DNA of 64,000 bases from Ardenticatenaceae bacterium. GTDB taxonomy: Bacteria; Chloroflexota; Anaerolineae; Promineifilales; Promineifilaceae. Below the pieces are notes generated by a model. It worked only from the letters and a program-made list of their open reading frames with translations. It searched no databases and was not told where the DNA came from. The DNA is taken from NCBI GenBank assembly GCA_020634415.1, contig JACKBT010000020.1, positions 38,378 through 102,377 on the forward strand, read 5' to 3'. A program made the position numbers and the translations under genes. Below, in pieces: positions 35,083-42,043 of the stretch (positions within the stretch are counted from its first letter, which is position 1; the number at the start of each line of letters is the position of its first letter).

Positions 35083-37134
35083 ATGTTAGAACAGCAGCCA
35101 GCGGAGCTAGAGGCAACCACCTTCAAAAGACTGAACCAACAGGTACGTGAATACATTGATCGGGTACAGCCACCCGATTCGTTGGTTTTGGTGCTAACGG
35201 CCGTCATTATTGGGGTAGGCACCGGGTTGGGGGCTGTTGTTTTTGTCTGGGCTTTAGACCAGGTGGGCGCATTTGTGGGTTGGCTGGAAGGTCAGGTCGG
35301 GGAGATTTTGGGCCTTTTGCTGGCTATGGGTATCGCTGGCTTGTTAGTTGGTTATGTGGTGGAACGGTGGGCAAGAGAGGCGAAGGGACATGGTGTGCCG
35401 GAGGTGATGGAGGCGATTGCGCTGCGGAACGGCCGTATTCGTCCCCGCGTTGCCTCCCTTAAAGTACTGGCGTCCTCCCTCACCATTGGCACGGGCGGCT
35501 CGGCCGGCCGCGAAGGGCCAATTGTCCAGGTTGGCTCCGCCTTAGGCTCCACGGTGGGGCAGATATTGCATTTTTCGGCCGACCGGGTGCGGACGCTGGT
35601 GGCTTGCGGCGCAGCGGCCGGCATTGCCGCCACCTTCAACGCCCCCATTGCTGGCTCCATTTTTGCCCTGGAAGTCATTTTAGGCCGCTTCACAGTGCGC
35701 TACTTTGGCGCAGTCGTCATTAGCTCCGTCTCGGCCAGCATTATTGGCCGCATTTTTCTAAGCGATAAGCCCGCCTTTGATGTGCCCGCTTATCCCTTCC
35801 AACCCAGTGAACTGCCGCTCTATACATTGCTGGGGATATTGGCCGCGCTGGTGGCGGTGCTGTTTATCCGCTCGTTATACTGGTTTGAGAATCTGTTCGA
35901 TGAATGGTCATGGCATCCGGCTTACAAGGCGGCGGTGGGGATGTTGTTAACGGCCGTTGTCGGACTCCTGCTGCCTGGACGAGAAGTGTTGGGGCCGGGG
36001 CTGCATTTCATTGGCGAAGCCATCGCCGAAGATATTGGCTTATCGGTGGGGTTGATGTTCGTATTGCTGATCCTCAAACTGCTTACCACCTGCTTCACGT
36101 TGGGTTCGGGAAACTCAGGCGGTGTGTTTGCGCCCGGTTTGTTCATGGGGGCCTTGGTGGGGGGCATGGTGGGTACGGTGGCGCATGGCCTATGGCCGGA
36201 ATTAGCCCGCAATCCAGGCGCGTATGCCATTGTGGGGATGGCGGCCGTTTTTTCCGCCGCAGCGCGGGCACCGATAACGGCCGTACTCATCGTCTTCGAA
36301 ATGTCCAACGACTACCAACTCATCCTGCCCCTCATGCTCGCCAGCGTCCTCTCCACCCTCCTGGCCGAACATCTCTTCAGCGAATCCATCTACACCCTCA
36401 AGCTCAAACTCAAAGGCATCACCCTGCAACGTGGCCGCGATCTCGATTTGCTGCAAAGCATCAAAGTCAGCGAAGTGATGAAAAAAGACCCCTATCTGGT
36501 ACAAGAAGATATGCCGGTGACGCAACTCGGCCGTTTCCTCTACGAAACCCACTCCCACAGCTTCGCCGTCGTAGACCATGACCTAAAACTTATCGGCATG
36601 GTTAGCTTGAGCGATTACGAAAAAGTCGCCGACGCTGCCAACCTGGATCAGCTCCAGGTCAAAGACATCGCCACCACCGGTACCATTCTCGTGGCCTACG
36701 ATGATGAGCCGCTCAGCGACGTGATTCAGCGGTTGGCCGTGCGTAGTGTCCACAAACTCCCCGTCGTTTTGCGCGACCAACCCAACAAAGTCGTTGGCTC
36801 CATTCGCCGCGATGATGTCGTCCGTGCCTACAACATCGCCCTTACCCGTAAGAATTTAGATGTAGACAAAATGGAACTGCGCAAGGTTGGGCAGATGGAA
36901 CTGCTAGAGGTGGAACTGCCTGCCAACAGCCGTGCTGTCGGCCAATCGGTCGCTCATTTGGCCCGCGACCTGCCCCATGATTGTGTCATCGTCTTCATCC
37001 GCCGCAACGGCAGCGTCCTCATTCCCCACGGGGACACCGTGCTGCAACCAGGCGATGAAGTTCACGCCTTCTTGCGCGAATCAGATGAAGCCCAACTGCG
37101 TGACTGTCTGCTCAAACAAGTTGAAGCCGTTTAA
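35083..37134 (+). CDS. ClC-family chloride channel/antiporter with CBS and TrkA-C domains
   Basis: 683 residues. Membrane part (1-430) with the ClC selectivity motifs GTGGSAGREGPIVQVGSALGS (about residue 140), SGNSGGVFAPGLFMGALVGG (about 345) and the helix-N region FSAAARAPITAVLIVFEMSNDY. Two CBS domains follow (VSEVMKKDPYLVQEDMPVTQL and VKDIATTGTILVAYDDEPLSD), then a TrkA-C-like end (VELPANSRAVGQSVAHLARDLPHDCVIVFIRR). CBS pairs commonly sense adenine nucleotides. It moves chloride across the membrane, perhaps coupled to protons; the gating Glu is in GREGP. Confidence 0.93.
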   Translation: MLEQQPAELEATTFKRLNQQVREYIDRVQPPDSLVLVLTAVIIGVGTGLGAVVFVWALDQVGAFVGWLEGQVGEILGLLLAMGIAGLLVGYVVERWAREAKGHGVPEVMEAIALRNGRIRPRVASLKVLASSLTIGTGGSAGREGPIVQVGSALGSTVGQILHFSADRVRTLVACGAAAGIAATFNAPIAGSIFALEVILGRFTVRYFGAVVISSVSASIIGRIFLSDKPAFDVPAYPFQPSELPLYTLLGILAALVAVLFIRSLYWFENLFDEWSWHPAYKAAVGMLLTAVVGLLLPGREVLGPGLHFIGEAIAEDIGLSVGLMFVLLILKLLTTCFTLGSGNSGGVFAPGLFMGALVGGMVGTVAHGLWPELARNPGAYAIVGMAAVFSAAARAPITAVLIVFEMSNDYQLILPLMLASVLSTLLAEHLFSESIYTLKLKLKGITLQRGRDLDLLQSIKVSEVMKKDPYLVQEDMPVTQLGRFLYETHSHSFAVVDHDLKLIGMVSLSDYEKVADAANLDQLQVKDIATTGTILVAYDDEPLSDVIQRLAVRSVHKLPVVLRDQPNKVVGSIRRDDVVRAYNIALTRKNLDVDKMELRKVGQMELLEVELPANSRAVGQSVAHLARDLPHDCVIVFIRRNGSVLIPHGDTVLQPGDEVHAFLRESDEAQLRDCLLKQVEAV

Positions 37135-37143
37135 TAGACAAAA

Positions 37144-37171
37144 AAGGCGTTGAGCCACTGCCCAACGCCTT
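37144..37171 (+). terminator. Terminator hairpin of the ClC gene
   Basis: AAGGCGTTG and CAACGCCTT pair around a ten-base loop, preceded by an A run and ten bases after the stop. Confidence 0.65.
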
Positions 37172-37220
37172 ACCCAATTAAGCGAAGATTGGGCCAATCT
37201 TGTTGCAGATTAAAAAATAA

Positions 37221-37306
37221 ATCGGGTAATGGGTGTGGGACGATTTTGTAAATCGTCCGAGCAATTTACAAAATCGCTCTACATTTATTACCCGATCAAT
37301 TATTTA
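37221..37306. repeat. Nested hairpin of AATCGTCC/GAGCGATTT words
   Basis: Outer arms AATCGGGTAAT and ATTACCCGAT enclose GGACGATTTtgtAAATCGTCC and GAGCAATTTACAAAATCGCTC. It lies between the convergent ClC and Hsp20 genes. The same composite occurs at 54357-54420, and partly at 22826-22848. Confidence 0.65.
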
Positions 37307-37343
37307 AAGACCAAGAAGATTGACCACATCCAGGTATTTTCAG

Positions 37344-37781
37344 TTACGAGTTCCCATTCACTTTAATGCCAATCCGCTTGGGTTTCACTTCCTCAGCCTT
37401 GGGCACGGTCAGGGTTAAAACACCATGCTCATATTGTGCCTCAACCGCTGCGGCATTGACCAGCACAGGGAAATTCACTGTCCGGCTAAAGCTGCCTGTG
37501 CGACGCTCACGCAAATGATAGCGTTCGTTCTCGTTTTCTTCTTCCTGAACATACTCACCCTGAATGGTTAAGGTGTTGTCTTCTAAGGTGATTTCGATGT
37601 CGTCTGGGTTCAGGCCAGGGACAGAGGCTTTTACGGTGTAAACATCCCCTTTCTCGGTAACATCCAATTCCAAGCCCCAGTTGCGGGGTGCTTGCCACAG
37701 CGGGGGGGCTTCAAATAAGCGATCAAATTCATTGATTAAACGAGGCCGACGTACAGGGTTCCAGCGAATTAAAGTTGTCAT
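37344..37781 (-). CDS. Hsp20/alpha-crystallin small heat-shock protein
   Basis: 145 residues. The alpha-crystallin domain runs from LELDVTEKGDVYTVKASVPGLNPDDIEITLEDNTLTIQGEYV to YHLRERRTGSFSRTVNFP and VEAQYEHGVLTLTVPKAEEVKPKRI (the GxLxxxxP-like motif GVLTLTVPK). It ends in IGIKVN, the I-x-I type tail used for oligomer contacts. It holds unfolding proteins in the cytoplasm. AAGGAG-like bases precede the start. I see no CIRCE or other heat-shock operator in the 250 bases upstream. Confidence 0.93.
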   Translation of the reverse strand: MTTLIRWNPVRRPRLINEFDRLFEAPPLWQAPRNWGLELDVTEKGDVYTVKASVPGLNPDDIEITLEDNTLTIQGEYVQEEENENERYHLRERRTGSFSRTVNFPVLVNAAAVEAQYEHGVLTLTVPKAEEVKPKRIGIKVNGNS

Positions 37782-37974
37782 TGTATCTACTCCTTTCTTT
37801 GTTAGGTGAAGGTTATTTATGTTTTCAAGATGTTCATGATTCTAGGCGGCTTGTGTTAGAGAAATGTATATCGTGTGTAAGAGATGTATATGAGGCACGT
37901 TGGAGAAATGTTAGTGCGGGTGTGGTATTGGCTAGATCTGTTTTGTTATGCTTTGAGCGATCTATACAAATCGA

Positions 37975-38113
37975 GTGGTAAAAACGGCCGTTCCCCCCTA
38001 AAATATCATTATCCACTTTCAGTACAGGGTTAGGCGCATGAACCAACTCTCCCTCGACAACCTGCAAACGGCCGTCCACTCCGCCCTCAAATCCTGGGGC
38101 AAAAGCCGCGATG
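37975..38113 (+). repeat. 139-bp duplicate of the NB-ARC gene start (copy of 38819-38957)
   Basis: The upstream 63 bases and the first 25 codons match 38819-38957 with few changes. The two copies are direct repeats that bracket the membrane protein gene at 38150-38737. Each contains two ACGGCCGT motifs. Confidence 0.85.
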
Positions 38114-38118
38114 AGTGA
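38038..38118 (+). pseudogene. Truncated copy of the NB-ARC N-terminus
   Basis: Reads MNQLSLDNLQTAVHSALKSW then GKSRDE and stop; the first 22 residues match the start of the gene at 38882 (MTQLSLDNLQTAVHSALKTW). It could make a 26-residue peptide if its copied leader is active. Confidence 0.7.
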
Positions 38119-38149
38119 TCGTACAAATAGGGTGTTGTGTCGCCCAAAT

Positions 38150-38737
38150 TTAGTCATGAGCAGATGGCAAAGAATCCGGTTGGTTTTGGTGCAACCAGAT
38201 GACGCCCCAACCTGTGATGAGGCCAAAAGCTATACCTGGTACACCCACATTGATAAGCCCACCAATAATTAGGCTAAGGATAATATCTAAAATCACGAAA
38301 ACAATCCACCAACCAGCAAGATGCAATTGTCGTATGACCCACCATTGGCATAGCCCTACACTGATACCGCCAATGATGATAGTCATCATCGCCAACGTAA
38401 TGAGTGCAGGTTTGTGCCCAGAATTGTCTGGAATTTGGAAATATAATGTCAGCAAGGTTAGGCTCCAACCAACAGTGGTGGCTACTACCCATAAGCCAAT
38501 TTGACGGAAGTGCTTTCTGAGAATGAACCATTGCCCGATCCCTAATGAGGCCGAGGCTATACCAGAAAAGGTAACTACGCTCAGGAATACTTCTAGTGAA
38601 TGCCAGCCAACATCGCCAAAAGCAATGCCGAGTAATAGGGTGAAGCCACCAAATTCAGCCAAAACCATGATTATGGAATTGATAACGACCCACAACAAAT
38701 AAAAACGCCGTCCAGGTAAATTTGATTTCGTGATCAT
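38150..38737 (-). CDS. Polytopic membrane protein of unknown function
   Basis: 195 residues from the ATG at 38737; the longer open frame to 39043 overlaps the NB-ARC gene and is not used. About five hydrophobic segments: FYLLWVVINSIIMVLAEFGGFTLLLGIAF, VFLSVVTFSGIASASLGIGQWFIL, LWVVATTVGWSLTLLTLYF, ALITLAMMTIIIGGISVGLCQWWVI and WWIVFVILDIILSLIIGGLINVGVPGIAFGLI. The two WFIL/WWVI repeats (GQWFILRKHFRQIGLWVV and CQWWVIRQLHLAGWWIV) suggest an internal duplication. It is AT-rich, lacks ACGGCCGT and is bracketed by the 139-bp direct repeats, so it was probably inserted. Confidence 0.65.
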   Translation of the reverse strand: MITKSNLPGRRFYLLWVVINSIIMVLAEFGGFTLLLGIAFGDVGWHSLEVFLSVVTFSGIASASLGIGQWFILRKHFRQIGLWVVATTVGWSLTLLTLYFQIPDNSGHKPALITLAMMTIIIGGISVGLCQWWVIRQLHLAGWWIVFVILDIILSLIIGGLINVGVPGIAFGLITGWGVIWLHQNQPDSLPSAHD

Positions 38738-38881
38738 GTAACACTCGTTAGCAGCGAAGTATAAGCGAGAATCTCTGCGCGAGTATGGCAAAAGTGTGCG
38801 AATTTGTGCGGAAGTTAGGTGGTAAAAACGGCCGTTCCCCTCTAAAATACCATTATCCACTTTCAGTACAGGGTTAGGCGC

Positions 38882-40297
38882 ATGACACAACTCTCCCTCG
38901 ACAACCTGCAAACGGCCGTCCACTCCGCCCTCAAAACCTGGGGCAAAAACCTCGATGCCGAAGCCGAACCCCTGCAACAACTCCTCCTCGTCCAAAACCA
39001 GCTTGGTGAGCACAGTGCCGCCTCCCTCAACACCCTGCGCCACGCCATAGACCGAGTGCTAATGGATGGCATAAACCTGCTGGCGGCACAGGATGAAATA
39101 GGAGCGAAAGTGCTAAACGGCCGTTTCCTTGACAACCAAATCACCCGCAAAGTCGCCCAACAACTGCACGCCAGCCCCGATCAAGTCAATCGCTGGCAGC
39201 GCATCGCCCTGGAACTGTTAACCCAACTGCTGTGGCAGCAAGAACAAGTTCTGCGCCAAATCCGCCTGGAAAAGTTAGAGAAAAACCTGCCCCCCGCCCC
39301 CTACATCCGCCTCTTCGGCCTCGACGAGGCGCGGCAAAACCTGCAAACCCTGCTGCTGGCCGACACAAACCCCTGGCTCATCAGCATCATGGGCATCGGC
39401 GGCATCGGCAAAACCAGCCTGGCCGATTGCGTCGTTCGCGCCGTTTTACCCACCATGCACTACCAGCAGGCCGCCTGGGTGCGCGTAGACCACGAACCCA
39501 TGAGCGGCCAGGTGCTGCCCGCCGCCCCAGCCTTCGCCCAAGTCATGCGCGATCTGGCGGCGCAATTATGGCCGGAGGGCGGTGGCAGTGACCCCCTGCC
39601 GCAGCAGTTGCAGCGGCTGCACCACGCCTGCCAGGATCAACCCCATCTCATTATCATTGACAACCTGGAAACAGAGGCGCAAATCAGCCACTTTGCCCAG
39701 CAGTTGGCTCCAATGACTAAACCCAGCCGCTTCTTGTTCACCTCCCGTGCACGGCCTGTGGGCACAACGGCCGTCTACAGCCACACCCTCACCGAACTCC
39801 CCTTCGCCGATGCCCAAGCCCTGGTCCGCTACCAGGCCGGGGCCATGGGCCTGGTGGAGTTGGCGCAGGCGGAAACGGCCGTTATCCAAACCATCTACGA
39901 CATCAGCGGCGGCAACCCCCTGGCCCTCAAACTCGTCGTCAGCCTGGCCGACGTGCTGCCCCTGCCCCAAATCCTGGCCGATTTGGCCCAGAATCGCGTT
40001 GGCCCCATCGAAGATTTATACCGTCACATCTACTGGCAAGCCTGGCACAACCTCAGCCCGCCCGCCCAAGACCTGCTGCAAGCCATGCCCCTCGTGGCCG
40101 CTTCGGGCGCACTGCCAGAGCAAATGCAAATGATGGCGGGTTTGGCGGATGATGCTTTTTGGACGGCCGTTCACGAACTCAGCACCCGCTCCCTCCTGGA
40201 AATACGCGGCACCATCCACCAACGCCGCTACAGCATCCACCGGCTCACCGAAACCTTCCTCCGCACCGAGATTGTGCGGTGGGAAGGTGATCAGTAA
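38882..40297 (+). CDS. NB-ARC (STAND) NTPase
   Basis: 471 residues. The N-terminal 130 residues are helical with an HTH-like stretch (DNQITRKVAQQLHASPDQVNRW). The NB-ARC core has Walker A ISIMGIGGIGKTSLADCVV (about residue 165-185), Walker B QPHLIIIDNLETE, sensor RFLFTSRARP, GGNPLALKLVVSL (GLPL-like) and a winged-helix part ending in RYSIHRLTETFLRTEIV. STAND proteins are signal-activated switches, many acting in antiviral defence or regulation. The sensor domain that usually follows is encoded by the next gene in the same frame, separated by a hairpin with stops. Confidence 0.82.
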   Translation: MTQLSLDNLQTAVHSALKTWGKNLDAEAEPLQQLLLVQNQLGEHSAASLNTLRHAIDRVLMDGINLLAAQDEIGAKVLNGRFLDNQITRKVAQQLHASPDQVNRWQRIALELLTQLLWQQEQVLRQIRLEKLEKNLPPAPYIRLFGLDEARQNLQTLLLADTNPWLISIMGIGGIGKTSLADCVVRAVLPTMHYQQAAWVRVDHEPMSGQVLPAAPAFAQVMRDLAAQLWPEGGGSDPLPQQLQRLHHACQDQPHLIIIDNLETEAQISHFAQQLAPMTKPSRFLFTSRARPVGTTAVYSHTLTELPFADAQALVRYQAGAMGLVELAQAETAVIQTIYDISGGNPLALKLVVSLADVLPLPQILADLAQNRVGPIEDLYRHIYWQAWHNLSPPAQDLLQAMPLVAASGALPEQMQMMAGLADDAFWTAVHELSTRSLLEIRGTIHQRRYSIHRLTETFLRTEIVRWEGDQ

Positions 40298-40299
40298 TC

Positions 40300-40342
40300 G
40301 GTAATCGGTGATCCGTAATCGGATTACGGATCACCGATTACC
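40300..40342 (+). repeat. Perfect 21-bp hairpin splitting NB-ARC from TPR
   Basis: The arms (40300-40320 and 40322-40342, containing CGGTGATCCGTAATC) are exactly complementary around a single G. The unit brings in-frame stops at 40295 and 40316 in the frame shared by both genes. Words TAATCGG are shared with the hairpin at 62370-62407. Confidence 0.85.
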
Positions 40343-40351
40343 GTCTTCCCC

Positions 40352-41530
40352 ATGCCTTCTCCCTCCTTCATCCGCAGCATCGCTGCCAACATCGCCTACT
40401 GGCAGCAGGCCACCCAAAACCTGACGGACGAAACCCTGCCCACCATCGAGCAGGATCGGCAAAATCTCTATCGGGCAATTGAGTTTGGGGCGCAGTTAGA
40501 GGAGACGTGGCGGGAAACGGCCGTTCTCGCCCTGCAATGTTATCCCCTCATCGAGCGGCGTGGTTACTGGCACGAATGGATTCCCCTGCTGGAACGGCTG
40601 CGTCAGGCCCCTGGTGGGGATGATTTGATTGTGATCGGCCGTTTGCTCAACCAACTGGGCATCTTCTACCGCTACAACCACCAGCTAGAAAAATCCCTGG
40701 CAGCCCATTGGCAAGAAATCGAACTAGGCCGCCTGATGGCCGACGACTGGCGGCTGGCCCATGCCCACATCAACCTGGCCGCCACCAACCGCGAACTACA
40801 CCAGTACGACGAAGCCGAACAACACGCCATCGCCGCCCGTGACCATTTCCGCATTATCAAAGCCGCCCCCATTAAATTTGCCTTCGTTGCTAAAGAAATG
40901 GGCCTCATCGCCCAGGCGCGAGGACAGTGGGACAAAGCCGAAGCCCAACAGCGCCAGGCCATTGCACTCTGGCGCGAGATCAACCAGCCCATCCTATTGG
41001 TCGAATCGCTCCGGCTGCTCGGCCAGGTTTTGTGGAAGCAAACCCGGCTCGACGAAGCCCTGGCTATTTACCAGGAAGCCTTAGCCCTCCTCGAGGCAAC
41101 GGATAGTGAACTGAACAAATCTCGGGTATTTATAGATATAGGCGCCCTGTACTACGATAAGGGCGATTGGGAAAAAGCAGAAGCCTACTTTTTACAGGCC
41201 GATTCACCCACCATGCGCTATTCTGGCAACCTGTTTGCCCAGGCGCAACTAAAGGGCAATTTGGGCAATGTTTATCTCATGAACGGCCGTCTCGACAAAG
41301 CCACCAGTTGCCTGCAACAAGCCATCACCTTCTGGCAGCAAACCGACGATCACCTTCGTTTAGCCAACGCCCTGGGCACACTAGCCGAAGTACATGTGGC
41401 CCAGGGGGAGGCCGCGTCCGCAGTGCCACTCTTACACCAGGCCCTAACACTGCTGGCCGACTACCCCGACGATGCCTGGAGTCAACGCTTGCAAACAAAT
41501 TTTGGGCGAATACTCGCTGAGATTTCATAA
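40352..41530 (+). CDS. TPR-repeat protein, sensor-like partner of the NB-ARC protein
   Basis: 392 residues, all helical. TPR units are recognisable from about residue 80: GRLLNQLGIFYRYNHQLEKSLAAHWQEIELGRL, AHINLAATNRELHQYDEAEQHAIAARD, KEMGLIAQARGQWDKAEAQQRQAIALWRE, LGQVLWKQTRLDEALAIYQEALALLE, FIDIGALYYDKGDWEKAEAYFLQAD, KGNLGNVYLMNGRLDKATSCLQQAITFW and ALGTLAEVHVAQGEAASAVPLLHQALTLL. It is exactly the kind of domain that follows NB-ARC in single-chain STAND proteins and is in the same frame as the gene before it. No Shine-Dalgarno is visible at the ATG. It may work as a separate subunit. Confidence 0.8.
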   Translation: MPSPSFIRSIAANIAYWQQATQNLTDETLPTIEQDRQNLYRAIEFGAQLEETWRETAVLALQCYPLIERRGYWHEWIPLLERLRQAPGGDDLIVIGRLLNQLGIFYRYNHQLEKSLAAHWQEIELGRLMADDWRLAHAHINLAATNRELHQYDEAEQHAIAARDHFRIIKAAPIKFAFVAKEMGLIAQARGQWDKAEAQQRQAIALWREINQPILLVESLRLLGQVLWKQTRLDEALAIYQEALALLEATDSELNKSRVFIDIGALYYDKGDWEKAEAYFLQADSPTMRYSGNLFAQAQLKGNLGNVYLMNGRLDKATSCLQQAITFWQQTDDHLRLANALGTLAEVHVAQGEAASAVPLLHQALTLLADYPDDAWSQRLQTNFGRILAEIS

Positions 41531-41545
41531 TAAGTTTCTTCAATT

Positions 41546-41592
41546 GGAGTCGAGGCTTTAGCCCGGCCATTTCCGGCTAAAGCCTCGACTCC
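41546..41592. terminator. 18-bp perfect hairpin between convergent genes
   Basis: GGAGTCGAGGCTTTAGCC pairs exactly with 41575-41592 around an 11-base loop, between the TPR gene stop and the stop of the small secreted peptide. Confidence 0.7.
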
Positions 41593-41602
41593 GGTGCGCT
41601 TT

Positions 41603-41761
41603 TTACCCAGTGCAAGAATTGCCAGCTTGCGCCCCCTCACAATCGCCAGCGTAAGTGGAGGCCGCAGGCATAGCCAAAAGAAATGAGAGCAGCAGTGCCA
41701 ATACACACAACCAACGGAGCAAAACATATTTGGGTCTCTGAACAAAAGTCTTCATTAACAT
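41603..41761 (-). CDS. Small secreted or membrane peptide (about 50 residues)
   Basis: From ATG 41761 (or 41755) the frame reads MLMKTFVQRPKYVLLRW, a hydrophobic core LCVLALLLSFLLAMPAAST, then YAGDCEGAQAGNSCTG and stop. This has the charged head, hydrophobic stretch and AxA-like cleavage site of a signal peptide, leaving a mature part of about 15 residues with two Cys. GAGAGGTGAT stands at the right distance before the ATG. It lies between two STAND NTPase genes, on the opposite strand. Function unknown; it could be a secreted signal, a toxin or a gene remnant. Confidence 0.45.
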   Translation of the reverse strand: MLMKTFVQRPKYVLLRWLCVLALLLSFLLAMPAASTYAGDCEGAQAGNSCTG

Positions 41762-41793
41762 CTCATCACCTCTCATAAACTTTTAGAAATGGG

Positions 41794-41837
41794 AGAATTG
41801 GCGACTAGAGACTGGTCAACCTCTAGTTTCCAATCCC
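41794..41837. repeat. Family-A inverted repeat, degenerate copy
   Basis: GGCGACTAGAGACTGG pairs loosely with CCTCTAGTTTCCAATC in the gap between the small peptide start and the NACHT gene. Confidence 0.5.
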
Positions 41838-41967
41838 CCCGAACAACCTTTTCATGCTTTCAGCCTATGTTCAGAGGCCCTTAAGTTGAACGGGGTACTG
41901 CTTAAATTCGCTCAAGTCCTGCTTAAAAAGTTGTGGTATCCTTATTACTGCCCTGATGAGAGGATGG

Positions 41968-42029
41968 GACCCAAAGGGTTTGTTCGTGTTAAGGCGGCCG
42001 CACCGGTCATAAAACCCTTTGGGTCTTTT
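41968..42029 (+). promoter_or_regulatory. Attenuator-like hairpin in the leader of the NACHT gene
   Basis: GACCCAAAGGGTTT and AAACCCTTTGGGTC pair exactly over 14 bp around a 30-base loop that contains GCGGCCGC, and TTTT follows. It ends 15 bases before the start codon at 42044, leaving room only for the GAGGAGAAG ribosome site. As placed, it would stop transcription before the gene unless disrupted. It may instead be a spreading repeat. Confidence 0.55.
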
Positions 42030-42043
42030 GAGAGGAGAAGTGC

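Noticed and set aside
37782..37970. Heat-shock operator (CIRCE) before hsp20
   Set aside because: No TTAGCACTC-N9-GAGTGCTAA-like inverted repeat is present in the leader.
38738..39043. Longer minus-strand start for the membrane protein
   Set aside because: The extension lies over the NB-ARC gene and its duplicated start and has no protein-like pattern.
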